Shown in pieces: positions 1 to 8,110 of a stretch of 64,000 bases of DNA. The notes beneath the pieces are model-generated. The model was not told where the DNA came from and made no database searches. It was given only the letters and a program-made list of their open reading frames with translations. The stretch's first letter is position 1, and the number at the start of each line of letters is the position of its first letter. Origin of the DNA: G963678445 sp963678445 (lineage in GTDB: Bacteria > Hydrogenedentota > Hydrogenedentia > Hydrogenedentales > G963678445); NCBI GenBank assembly GCA_963678445.1, contig OY782877.1, forward strand, positions 1,860,001-1,924,000. Reading direction: 5' to 3'. The position numbers and the translations under genes were made by a program.

Positions 1-539
1 ATATCATGCGTAAAACAACCTTTCTGTGCTCTTTCCCTGTCGTAACCCACACAAGGACGCTGTGTCCCCGACGCTATGCCGTCAGGTTCCCCACAGGCTA
101 CCGAAGGACAGTGCATCCTTCGGAAAATACCTTCCATATTCACTGTTTAGCGTACAGTGTATCATGCTCAACGGCACACATCCTATCCAAAAAAATCTGT
201 GAGGATGACACACTTACTGCATTGCATCCACCGAAATACACGGCGGATGACTCTTATTTGCATTTTAACATCTTACCCCTTCTACACCAGCAAGGCGCTT
301 TAAGTCAAGGAAAACCTTCGACGGGCAGTGTATAAGATGCTAATTATATGTAAAAATCCTTTTATTGGGAAGCAAGCGCCCAAAAGAACCCTGAAATGTC
401 CCCCTCCTTTGACACAAGACCGCCAGAAACCAAGCGTTTAGCACCAAAACGCATATATGGCTCAAGATCGGGCCGCTTTGCGCCGATAAATAGCAGCAGA
501 GGCAACCACGGATGGTAGCGAAAGCCAAGGACGGCGCTT
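1..539. other. Left-edge region without a supported gene
   Basis: I find no convincing gene here. A 65-codon minus-strand frame at 362-559 and a 109-codon plus-strand frame at 6-335 are open, but neither has a recognisable domain or a good ribosome binding site, and the former overlaps the better-supported gene at 540. The stretch probably contains the promoter of the 540 gene, but no clear -35/-10 pair stands out. Confidence 0.4.
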
Positions 540-932
540 ATGAATACACTAGCAAACATAACGGCAACTCTTCCGACTCAGTCGGCAGTAAACCGGCCCA
601 CCTCAGCAACCCCTACTGCGACGGCTCCCACGGCAGGAAATGCAGCGCAAGACCCCACGTTGATTCCGACAGCGACTTTGTTCGACGCGGTAGGCGTTGT
701 GCTGGATCTTAGCCTTGAAAACCGCGATGTGGTGGGCGCTTATGGCCAGCTCAGCTCTTCGGACAAATCCGCGTTCCTCAACCAGCTTTCCGAGCTGATG
801 CAGCAAGGCGTGGTCGGCACGGAAACGCTTGAAGTGCGCGGCGAAGCCTATACCACCGATATCACGACGCGCTTGGGGGACGAAACCCTGCGGCACGCCC
901 CACAATACAGACGCCTTGATGTGCTGGCATAG
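540..932 (+). CDS. Small hypothetical protein with Thr/Ala/Pro-rich N-terminus
   Basis: A 130-residue protein that I cannot assign to a named family. Residues 1-45 are rich in Thr, Ala and Pro and look disordered. The rest looks like a compact, mostly helical domain ending in a conserved-looking stretch with 'GTETLEVRGEAY' and 'RHAPQYRR'. The start has AAGGA about 8 bases upstream of the ATG. No signal peptide or membrane segment is visible. It is convergent with the fructosamine kinase-like gene downstream, so it is probably a single-gene transcript. It could be a regulatory or flagellum/pilus-associated protein, but nothing in the sequence shows this. Confidence 0.6.
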   Translation: MNTLANITATLPTQSAVNRPTSATPTATAPTAGNAAQDPTLIPTATLFDAVGVVLDLSLENRDVVGAYGQLSSSDKSAFLNQLSELMQQGVVGTETLEVRGEAYTTDITTRLGDETLRHAPQYRRLDVLA

Positions 933-958
933 TCGCCATCCCGTATCGACTACGCGCA

Positions 959-1834
959 TCAAAAACCTAACCTGCGCAACGTACTGTCAACACCGTTGAG
1001 ATAACCACCCCCAAACAGACGCACATGCACCAGCAGGGGATAGAGGTTATAAATGGCGCAGCGCTCTTCAAAAAAGCCCGGGGCAATTGGACGTAACGCA
1101 TTGTAGCGTTCAAAAAACGGCTTCCCAAACGTACCAAAAAGCGTGGTGAATGCCAACTCGATCTCCGGATGGCCGTAGTAGATCGCAGGATCCAAAAACG
1201 CGGTCATTTGCCCCTTTTGAGCCAACATGTTCGTGGTCCACGCATCCCCATGTAAAAGTGACGGATGCGCGGGTTCGGCAAGAAAACGGTCCAGCTTTTC
1301 ACAAAACCGCTCCAGGCGGTGCATCATCGCCTTGTCGATACGCGACTCCGCCAAGGCAGCACGCGCCATATACAGCACTCTATGCTCGGCAAAAAAAACC
1401 AACCAGCCTGCTGTCCACGGATTAGGTTGGTGCAACGCGCCAATCAAAGTGTCGCGCTCCAGACCACAGCAATCCGTTTTCGGCGGCGTACAGGCATGCA
1501 ACGCTGCAAACAACTCAGCAGCATGACCTTGCGTGTCTGCGCCAAAATGACTGTCGCCCGGCAAAAAATCCATAACCAACAGCGCAGCATCACTGTAATG
1601 CACTGCAGGCACCGGCAAGGTGCTATGCTGCGCCAAATACTGCAGCATGTAGCCCTCAATATCCAACTTCGGCTGCGCACTGTCATCCACCTTCACCACC
1701 ACCCGTCGCCCATCCGCCAAATCTACCGCATACACCTCGCCAATGCAGCCCCCGCTCAACGGACGCACCCCCTGGACAGTCCCAGACAATTGCTCTTCCA
1801 CCTGACCCCGCCACGAATGCTGCGTCATTTCCAC
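959..1834 (-). CDS. Fructosamine/ketosamine-3-kinase family protein
   Basis: A 291-residue protein of the fructosamine kinase family (aminoglycoside phosphotransferase-like fold). Members phosphorylate the 3-hydroxyl of ketosamines on glycated proteins or small amines, destabilising the adduct, so the expected role is cytosolic deglycation repair. The catalytic loop 'LLHGDAWTTN' is near residue 195, followed by the metal-binding 'FLDPAIYYGHPEIELA', both typical of the family. Length matches bacterial homologues (about 285-300). An N-terminal lobe with 'VVVKVDD' supplies the expected ATP-binding lysine. The gene starts about 15 bases after the tyrosine phosphatase gene on the same strand, suggesting co-transcription. 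Confidence 0.9.
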   Translation of the reverse strand: MEMTQHSWRGQVEEQLSGTVQGVRPLSGGCIGEVYAVDLADGRRVVVKVDDSAQPKLDIEGYMLQYLAQHSTLPVPAVHYSDAALLVMDFLPGDSHFGADTQGHAAELFAALHACTPPKTDCCGLERDTLIGALHQPNPWTAGWLVFFAEHRVLYMARAALAESRIDKAMMHRLERFCEKLDRFLAEPAHPSLLHGDAWTTNMLAQKGQMTAFLDPAIYYGHPEIELAFTTLFGTFGKPFFERYNALRPIAPGFFEERCAIYNLYPLLVHVRLFGGGYLNGVDSTLRRLGF

Positions 1835-1849
1835 ACGTTCCTTCCCCCG

Positions 1850-2347
1850 CTATACGTTGCCATCATCCTCAATCGTCGCCAGCAGCCCCCGCGTACTCTC
1901 TGCAATAATCTCAAACACCCGCGCAAAGCCGTCCGCACCGCCATAATAAGGATCAGGCACATCACGCAACCCCAAACCCGGCGCAAATTCCGTGCAGCGA
2001 TATAAACGGCTCTGTAACTCTTTGGGACAACGCTTCTTCAATTCCCGCAGATTATCCTCATCCATCGCCACAATATAGTCGAATCGCTCAAAATCCGACG
2101 GCGCCACCGCCCGTGACCGCTGCTCACTTAAATCCACACCGCGTCGTAGCGCCTCCTGTTGCGAACGCGCATCCGGCGCTTCCCCTACATGCCAGCCACT
2201 CGTACCGGCAGAATCCACCAGAATTTTGTCGGCCAAGCCACGCCTGACCAGCAAATCGCGAAAGACGCCCTCCGCCGTCGGCGAACGACAGATGTTACCT
2301 AAACACACAAACAACACTTTCGTCAGTTTATCTTTTTTTGCACTCAC
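1850..2347 (-). CDS. Low-molecular-weight protein-tyrosine phosphatase
   Basis: A cytosolic LMW-PTP of about 165 residues. The P-loop 'CLGNICRS' (C-X5-R) lies near the N-terminus and the general acid motif 'DPYYGG' near the C-terminus; both are diagnostic. In exopolysaccharide systems such enzymes dephosphorylate BY-kinases (Wzb type); others act more generally. This copy lies 50 kb from the exopolysaccharide genes in the window, so its partner is unknown. The frame is open to an ATG at 2440, but family alignment and GGAG just upstream favour the GTG at 2347, which puts the P-loop about 14 residues from the start. It is upstream of and probably co-transcribed with the fructosamine kinase-like gene. 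Confidence 0.88.
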   Translation of the reverse strand: MSAKKDKLTKVLFVCLGNICRSPTAEGVFRDLLVRRGLADKILVDSAGTSGWHVGEAPDARSQQEALRRGVDLSEQRSRAVAPSDFERFDYIVAMDEDNLRELKKRCPKELQSRLYRCTEFAPGLGLRDVPDPYYGGADGFARVFEIIAESTRGLLATIEDDGNV

Positions 2348-2440
2348 TTCACTCCACGCTCCTACACGCCCGCTATTACAAGCGCCTTCGATACTCGTCC
2401 ACACACTGCGCGTTAAGCACTGTGCGGACCCAGATCGCAT

Positions 2441-2834
2441 TAGAGCGGAAACACCATAGTAAATACATAAGGATTCCCGCCCTACTGTTGAAAAATATCC
2501 TGCGAGGGCGTAATCACTCCACGGTTGACGCTACCTCAACCTACCCCTTGTATGCATGTATATCTGCAAGTCCCCTTACCTTAACACATGCGCATGCGCA
2601 TTGATCCACATCGCTTCGCTATGCTCTAATTAGAGAATACCCGCAGGACTACCGGGTTAAGTCCCTGCGTATCCACAACGATTTGTTGCGTCACGGCCCT
2701 TAAATCCTGCGATGAATCGACTTTTACCGTAAATCCGGAACGGGGGAGACCCTGAAGTATACTTAATACCCCGATTCCCTTTAAAATGCGTGACACCACG
2801 CACCTGCTGCAACCGTAAATTTGAGGAGTCTTTG
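2441..2834. other. Divergent intergenic region
   Basis: About 390-490 bases (depending on the phosphatase start) between the minus-strand phosphatase and the plus-strand SIS gene. It must contain promoters for both. A palindromic run of alternating ATGCGC near 2589-2600 is the only obvious structure. I see no gene and no recognised riboswitch. Confidence 0.5.
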
Positions 2835-3455
2835 ATGTTAAAACTTGCTGAAATGTACGACAACGCCGCCTCATCGGAAGAGTACACCCGTAAATATTGC
2901 GCTCATATGGCGGACATACTGGCCAACATCGATACCGCCGCCATGGCGAAAATTATCGAAACCTTTGATAAAGCTGCACAGGAAAACCGCGCCATCTTTT
3001 TCATGGCCAACGGCGGTAGCGCAGCAATGGCCGCACACTGGGTCAATGATCTTGTGGCGGGTGGCTATGTGGAAGGCGAATACAACTTCCGCGCCTTTTC
3101 GCTCACAGACAACATTGCCTCGGTAACAGCTATTGGCAACGACAGCGGCTTTGACAACCTCTTTAAACTCCAACTTGCTGTAGACATGCGCCCAGGCGAC
3201 GTCGTCTTCGCCATGTCCGTCAGCGGTAACAGCGAAAACCTGATCCGCGGCATCGACTACGCCAACGCCAACGGCGCCACCACCATCGGTGTAAGCGGTT
3301 TTGACGGCGGACGCCTGAAAGAACGTTGCGCTATCAGCATGCACATCCCCTCTACAGAAGACGAATATGGCCCCGTCGAAGACATGTTCAGCATTATCGA
3401 CCACATCGTCACCAGTTACCTCACAATGAAACGTGGAAAACGCCTCAAGCACTAA
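2835..3455 (+). CDS. SIS-domain sugar-phosphate isomerase, GmhA/DiaA-like
   Basis: A 206-residue single SIS-domain protein. It matches the phosphoheptose isomerase group, which converts sedoheptulose 7-phosphate to D-glycero-D-manno-heptose 7-phosphate for LPS heptose; DiaA-type paralogues in this group have other roles. Visible motifs are the phosphate-binding 'FFMANGGSAAMAAHWVNDL' near residue 50, 'SVSGNSENL' near 120 and 'EDMFSIIDHIV' near the C-terminus. The start is the ATG at 2835 with GAGGAG 7 bases upstream; an in-frame ATG at 2790 lacks this. A GT9-family heptosyltransferase gene in this window fits a heptose role. The TAA stop lies inside the first bases of a dispersed repeat. Confidence 0.85.
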   Translation: MLKLAEMYDNAASSEEYTRKYCAHMADILANIDTAAMAKIIETFDKAAQENRAIFFMANGGSAAMAAHWVNDLVAGGYVEGEYNFRAFSLTDNIASVTAIGNDSGFDNLFKLQLAVDMRPGDVVFAMSVSGNSENLIRGIDYANANGATTIGVSGFDGGRLKERCAISMHIPSTEDEYGPVEDMFSIIDHIVTSYLTMKRGKRLKH

Positions 3456-3570
3456 AGCGGTCCAGCGACCGCAAGGTGGCCAGGGCCACACCCAGGAGAG
3501 ATTGGTCTTGTCGTCCCTGACTACCACATATTTTTCGTTTTTTTATGACAGCTTTTGCAAGTGTTCATCA
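3452..3570 (+). repeat. Dispersed repeat family 1, full copy with GTGGCC insert
   Basis: The unit begins CTAAAGCGGTCCAGCGACC, contains a hairpin-forming GGTGGCC/GGGCCACACC block, then 'CGTCCCTGACTACCACA', a T-rich segment 'TTTTTCGTTTTTTTATGACA' and ends near 'TTCATCA'. The period to the next copy is 119 bases. Its CTAAAG supplies the TAA stop of the upstream SIS gene. It occurs only between genes in this window. Confidence 0.85.
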
Positions 3571-3650
3571 CTAACGTGGTCCAGCGACCACAAGGTGGCC
3601 AGGGCCACACCCAGGAGAGATTGGTCTTGCCGTCCCTGACTACCGCATAG
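3571..3650 (+). repeat. Dispersed repeat family 1, second tandem copy, truncated
   Basis: This copy repeats the 3452 unit from CTAACGTGGTCCAGCGACC to 'CGTCCCTGACTACCGCA' with a handful of changes. G-to-A type changes are paired in the GGTCC/GGACC-like stem, so the hairpin is kept. The T-rich tail is missing. Confidence 0.85.
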
Positions 3651-3780
3651 TTACGCCTTCATAACGGGTGAATCCTACACAGATTCATCCGTTTTTCTTT
3701 ACCCTGTGACATTGCCCTGCGCCACTTGTTACACTGTAGCCTGGTGCGTAACCTGTGGCGATACAAAAGAGGAAATAACC

Positions 3781-4272
3781 ATGATCACGGATACACTTGA
3801 GAACTGGTCGTTATACTTTGGCAATGCAGAAGAAGACACCGCCCCCTCGCCTTGGCAGTTTGTTTTCGACTATCTGGCCCAGCTCCCTGCCGATGCAGAC
3901 GAAATGGAAATGACTCCACCCGCAGACGATGACATCAAGGCGAGCATTGCCCGTTTCACCACCGTAAGGCCGGAGGAGAGCGTTTTGGAGGCGCACGACA
4001 CCTACATCGACATTCACGTTACCCTGGCAGGGACAGAAACCCTGGCATGGTCGCCCCGCAATACCCTCGAAGTCAAAACGCCCTACAACCCCGACAGCGA
4101 TGCGATCTTCTTCCATCCCCCCGCCAATCCTGCCGCCCGCATCGAAAACGCTCCTGGCACATTTACTATCTTTTTTCCCAGTGATGCGCACATGCCCCAA
4201 CTTCACCCTGTCACAGGCTGCAATGAGGTAAAAAAAGTCGTTATGAAACTACGCGCCGACCTTGTACGCTAA
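3781..4272 (+). CDS. YhcH/YjgK/YiaL family protein (DUF386)
   Basis: A 163-residue cupin-like protein of the DUF386 family, which includes EbgC and the sialic-acid-operon protein YhcH. Family members bind a metal and are thought to act on sugars, for instance as anomerases, in the cytosol. The metal-site pattern is visible: 'EAHDTYIDIHVTLAGTETL' in the middle and 'FFPSDAHMPQL' followed by 'KKVVMKL' near the C-terminus. The ATG at 3781 has GAGGAAATAACC directly upstream; the frame is open further upstream without a better site. It stands alone between two plus-strand genes, so its substrate cannot be inferred from context. Confidence 0.88.
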   Translation: MITDTLENWSLYFGNAEEDTAPSPWQFVFDYLAQLPADADEMEMTPPADDDIKASIARFTTVRPEESVLEAHDTYIDIHVTLAGTETLAWSPRNTLEVKTPYNPDSDAIFFHPPANPAARIENAPGTFTIFFPSDAHMPQLHPVTGCNEVKKVVMKLRADLVR

Positions 4273-4578
4273 ACCAAAGCAGGGCAACGGCCTCAAACTA
4301 AAATTAGGGCTCTTGTCAAAACTATTTCTCCTTTTTAACGCTCGGCACCAAGTTGAACTTGCTCACGTTAAAGGTTGTTGCCCCAAATAATACAAGGCAA
4401 AGCTTGGAAGACAACTTCGTAACGAGGGGAAAACCTCAGGCCCACAGCCACAAGACAGGCTCCTTACCGTGAATAACCAGGTCGAGACCAACTTACATAC
4501 TCATTTTTCTTTGCTTCTTTCTTTTTCCGTAAAAAGAAAAAAGTCGTTATAAAAAGCCTATAGAAGGTGCTTTCATCA
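4273..4578. other. Intergenic region with a low-complexity repeat
   Basis: No gene is visible. Bases about 4500-4545 hold a pyrimidine-rich stretch followed by CCGTAAAAAGAAAA, forming an imperfect hairpin; a close inverted match lies at about 47373-47420. No clear promoter for the downstream glycosyltransferase could be assigned. Confidence 0.45.
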
Positions 4579-6594
4579 ATGCAAATCAGCACTCCATATC
4601 CCGTCACCTGGAAACATGTGCTACTGCTGGCCCTCATCGTCCTATTAGCCCTGTTCCTGCGCACATGGCGACTCGACGATTACTCCGTCTACTACGACGA
4701 ATACGGGGCTCTCAACGGCATGGAGCTGCCCTCCTACGCCGAAGCCACTGCGGTCCAGGTAGATAATGACCAAATGGTGCCCCTGTACTTCTTTTTGCAA
4801 TACCATTGGGCGCACTGGATGCATTTCAACGTCAACCGAATTCGTCTGTTACCCATTACTTTCGGCTTGCTTACCCTGCTACTACTCTTCGAGCTGGTAC
4901 GACGCATCCAATCGCCCCAGGCAGGCCTTCTCGCCGCCCTGCTATTGGCCCTATCCCCCTTCAATATTATCTACAATCTGGAGCTGCGCCCTTACGCCCT
5001 CCTGGGTTTTCTCTCACTTCTCTCCTTCTTCGGGATATACCTCATAATCACCCGAAAAGGCCCCTGGGGATGGCTGCTTGCGCTACTGGCAAACCTGCTG
5101 GTCATGTGGACCCACCTCTTTGGCCTATGGCTGCTTATCAGCGAAGGGCTCCTTCTCCTGCTGCTCCAACGCCACTATTTCCGACGCATCGCCCTCTGGA
5201 CCCTGGCGCATATCGTACTCCTGATTCCCCTTGTCCTTTTGGTACTCTCCTGGGACCTCAGCGATAACGCCGAGATTGCCTGCACTTATCTCGACATCCC
5301 CAAAACCTTATTCTACCCCGATGCGCTGCTACACACCCCGGTCGTCGGGCAGCTATATACTACCCCCTACGACATTGAGCCGCCTTTCCTCACCCGCATG
5401 CTAATCCCGTTCTTCTATCCTCTGAGTATTCTGTTGAGCCTCTCCGTTGCCTTTCTCATCGTCCTCTTCTGCGGCCAACTGCACCGTATACACAAGGCCG
5501 CAGAAAAACCGGTGCTGCATACCCACCTACTCCTCCTGAGCGGTTACCTGCTTCCCCCAGCCTTACTCTCCCTCTTCTCTTTCCTTATTATTCCTGCATA
5601 TGAGCCCCGCTACGTGATTATAAGCACCATCATGCAATACGCTATCCTCGCCATTGCAGTTACTCACATCAAACGCCGCATTCCCCGCCGCATTGCGATC
5701 GCACTGCTACTTACCCTCTTCTTCCTACAGTCGCAAATCGCCACCGGCATCTCATTTCATCCCGACGATCGCGCCGCCGCAAAAACCATATTGCGCAACG
5801 CAACCAAAGACGATATCGTACTGGTTTATTACAACCACTTACGCATGGCCTTCGAATTCAACCTCCCGGAAAAAACCTCCCCCCCTATACTAGGAACACA
5901 AGGGTTTTTCGACTGCCTGCAACAAATGGATCACTGCCTGGATGAAAATCATCCCCTTTGGATACATACAACCCTGCTTTATTATCCTCCGGAATTCTTT
6001 TTGGGGAAACATCCGTCCACACATAATGGCGCCTACCCCCAATATTGGCCCTGCTTCTCCCTCTCCCGCCGCCCTGTACTGACTTTCATCCAGGAATCTA
6101 TCGAAACCTACCTGCAGCTACAACAAATCGACTTCACCGCCTACCGCTTCCCAGGCAACTACTGGGGAATTCAGCTCTATCACTGTCTCCCCCCTGGAAA
6201 TTCCCCTTTCAACACAGTCAGCGATACTGTAGAAGAACTTTTCAAACAAAACGACACCTCACCCCTCACACGCATTCTGTTACACTCCCATCTCGCCCAA
6301 AAAGAGGAACGTAACCATCGCTGGGATGACGCAGCACAGCAGTATCAAGCCGCATTAGAAAACGTCCTTCTTTCCTATGCCTCCCCCTCCCTGAAAGACG
6401 CCTTGGCCGAACTCATGTGGGAATACGACATAGGTCAGGAAGACAATTTCACCACCTTCATCGTCTTCCTGCTCCGTCACTATCACTCAGCACTGCAACA
6501 GACCAATCTAAACGAGGCAACCTACCAGAAATTCCTCGTCCATTTTACTGCCGATCCCGCAATATCCGCCCTGTTACAGGAACCCGTCGAGTAG
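4579..6594 (+). CDS. Multi-pass membrane glycosyltransferase, GT39/ArnT-like
   Basis: A 671-residue integral membrane protein with about 10-12 hydrophobic segments in its first two-thirds and a soluble C-terminal third. The first periplasmic loop contains 'SVYYDEYGALNG', the acidic DE-type motif of the GT-C superfamily (dolichyl/undecaprenyl-phosphate-sugar dependent PMT/ArnT enzymes), and 'LELRPYALLGFLSL' matches the R-Y/P segment that follows. It probably transfers a sugar from a polyprenyl-phosphate donor to a glycan, lipid or protein on the periplasmic face. The ATG at 4579 with AGAAGG upstream is preferred over a GTG at 4567. The C-terminal part resembles a helical repeat. It stands alone and ends at a shared terminator. 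Confidence 0.82.
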   Translation: MQISTPYPVTWKHVLLLALIVLLALFLRTWRLDDYSVYYDEYGALNGMELPSYAEATAVQVDNDQMVPLYFFLQYHWAHWMHFNVNRIRLLPITFGLLTLLLLFELVRRIQSPQAGLLAALLLALSPFNIIYNLELRPYALLGFLSLLSFFGIYLIITRKGPWGWLLALLANLLVMWTHLFGLWLLISEGLLLLLLQRHYFRRIALWTLAHIVLLIPLVLLVLSWDLSDNAEIACTYLDIPKTLFYPDALLHTPVVGQLYTTPYDIEPPFLTRMLIPFFYPLSILLSLSVAFLIVLFCGQLHRIHKAAEKPVLHTHLLLLSGYLLPPALLSLFSFLIIPAYEPRYVIISTIMQYAILAIAVTHIKRRIPRRIAIALLLTLFFLQSQIATGISFHPDDRAAAKTILRNATKDDIVLVYYNHLRMAFEFNLPEKTSPPILGTQGFFDCLQQMDHCLDENHPLWIHTTLLYYPPEFFLGKHPSTHNGAYPQYWPCFSLSRRPVLTFIQESIETYLQLQQIDFTAYRFPGNYWGIQLYHCLPPGNSPFNTVSDTVEELFKQNDTSPLTRILLHSHLAQKEERNHRWDDAAQQYQAALENVLLSYASPSLKDALAELMWEYDIGQEDNFTTFIVFLLRHYHSALQQTNLNEATYQKFLVHFTADPAISALLQEPVE

Positions 6595-6622
6595 CGTTCC
6601 GCCGCCCCAGCAGATACACGAC

Positions 6623-6668
6623 AGCCGCTTTGCTGACGCTAACAGCAAAGCGGCTGCTCTTCTTTACA
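6623..6668. terminator. Shared terminator between convergent genes
   Basis: A perfect 12-bp stem, AGCCGCTTTGCT paired with AGCAAAGCGGCT around a 9-base loop (6623-6655), followed on the plus strand by a T-rich tail. It lies between the stop codons of two convergent genes, as expected of a terminator serving one or both. Confidence 0.85.
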
Positions 6669-6681
6669 ACGCTGTGTTACG

Positions 6682-7815
6682 CTACTCCTCGATCACCAAC
6701 GCCTCCTTAGACGGCAATGCCGGGAACGCTGCATGCGGCTCCTCCTGGTACCAATACGCTACTGAAGCCAAATCATCCTTTAACGGCAGATAACGCCCTT
6801 CACTCTGCCAGCCCAAACTTTGAATGGTTACACGCAAATCCTTGTCAAAACGAATAGGATCGACAATGTGCCAGCGATACTGTCCAAAACGACGCTGTTC
6901 CCCTTTATACGGAATATGATGGAACCCCGTGTAAGGCGTCGTAAAATCGGTATACTTCCAACGCTTACCAACCTTGCGCTCATTATATCCATAGGAGCCA
7001 CAGAAATAGTCCTCTTCGCCTGTACCACAAATGGTAGGAAATTCGGTATCCCCGTCCATGTAGAACTTGATTTCCCCTTCACCCCACCAACCGTCACTAT
7101 TGGCGCCATGGGCCAGATACGTGCCGACATACTGTCCCTTACCGCGAATACCATCCACAATCGTATACACCTCCTTCTCCGGCAACGGGTTCACACGACG
7201 AAACTGCGCGTGAAAATAGGATGCATCCTGCGCTACCTCCTCCAACGAATAATTGATTTGATAATACAAAGAAGCACGCTCATCACCCATATTTTCCATC
7301 GTCACTTTGCACTTCTTCCGGAACGGCATCTGCCAATACGAATTAAAACCGCTACGTGGATTCACGCATATTGCCAACGAAGCAATCTGTGGTTCCTTAC
7401 CACGTCCCCAACCCGCTGCAAAAAAATCGCCCACCGGCACCTCCACCGACGGTGTTTCCTCATCGTCCCAATAGAACCGCAAAATCATCAGGCGATAATC
7501 CCCCGTAGGCGTCATCCAAATCTGGTTGATTACCCCAGGCCCCGTAATCTCCCCCAAGGTAACCGTTTGCCCCGGTTGAAGATAAATATACGGATTTACC
7601 TTCCAGCCCTGCCCCAATTCACGTGCAGCACGCGCCGCATTACCCTCTTCCAGAGTCGCCATCCCGCCCTTGCCCTTCTCCCCCGTAAAATTCTCCGGAC
7701 TAATCGAGCGAGTCTGTGCGTCACGCAATTGATACAACTGCCTCATGTCGGTAGTTTGCGCATAAACCGCTGGCATACCTAACGCCAAAATGAGCATTAA
7801 CAACAATACCTTCAT
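6682..7815 (-). CDS. Exported DUF2961 / GH172 family protein
   Basis: A 377-residue protein with a signal peptide (about residues 1-19, cleaved after 'AVYA'). The body matches DUF2961, now glycoside hydrolase family 172, whose characterised members act on difructose dianhydrides and D-arabinofuranosides. Family hallmarks are 'GPGVINQIW' near residue 90, 'GEGEIKFYMDGD' and 'GTGEEDYFCGSYGY' in the second half; the catalytic glutamates of the family lie in these last two regions. It probably works in the periplasm or outside the cell. GGAGGG stands 5 bases before the ATG. No polysaccharide-utilisation genes adjoin it. Confidence 0.88.
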   Translation of the reverse strand: MKVLLLMLILALGMPAVYAQTTDMRQLYQLRDAQTRSISPENFTGEKGKGGMATLEEGNAARAARELGQGWKVNPYIYLQPGQTVTLGEITGPGVINQIWMTPTGDYRLMILRFYWDDEETPSVEVPVGDFFAAGWGRGKEPQIASLAICVNPRSGFNSYWQMPFRKKCKVTMENMGDERASLYYQINYSLEEVAQDASYFHAQFRRVNPLPEKEVYTIVDGIRGKGQYVGTYLAHGANSDGWWGEGEIKFYMDGDTEFPTICGTGEEDYFCGSYGYNERKVGKRWKYTDFTTPYTGFHHIPYKGEQRRFGQYRWHIVDPIRFDKDLRVTIQSLGWQSEGRYLPLKDDLASVAYWYQEEPHAAFPALPSKEALVIEE

Positions 7816-8054
7816 TTTTCCCTCCCAGTAAATGACCCAAAATTATGTGACCCCAAGGCCACAAGCGATACTCTTCCTTTGCTTCTCCTCAAGACAAAAG
7901 GAATTCACATCTGTTCCACAGCCACAAACAGCTGAGTCTCCACAAACGCATCTGACAATACCATTCTTGTGCCGCCCCCAACAGGCAAAGCGTCTCCCAA
8001 CACTTCGCATTTCCTGAACGCCTACACCTCATACCATTACACATCACCTAATGC
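7816..8054. other. Intergenic region upstream of the GH172 gene
   Basis: Non-coding stretch between the GH172 gene start and the terminator of the Ig-domain gene. It must hold the GH172 promoter, but I see no clear consensus element and no gene. Confidence 0.4.
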
Positions 8055-8085
8055 AAAAAGATGGGCGGCCCAAAGGCCGCCCATC
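8054..8085 (-). terminator. Rho-independent terminator of the Ig-domain gene
   Basis: A perfect 11-bp stem GATGGGCGGCC / GGCCGCCCATC around a 4-base loop at 8060-8085, followed on the minus strand by CTTTTTGC. It lies 25 bases past the stop codon of the 1211-residue protein. Confidence 0.9.
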
Positions 8086-8110
8086 TGCATTCACAACACC
8101 AACATCACCT

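Noticed and set aside
6..335. Open frame of 109 codons on the plus strand at the left edge
   Set aside because: No domain, no ribosome binding site, composition unlike the neighbouring genes; it may be chance.
362..559. Open frame of 65 codons on the minus strand with hydrophobic start
   Set aside because: Overlaps the better-supported 540 gene on the other strand and lacks a start site; a truncated membrane protein cannot be ruled out, but support is too thin.
3452..3650. CRISPR array because of tandem similar units
   Set aside because: Units are about 119 bp with hairpins and no constant repeat with variable spacers; no cas genes.
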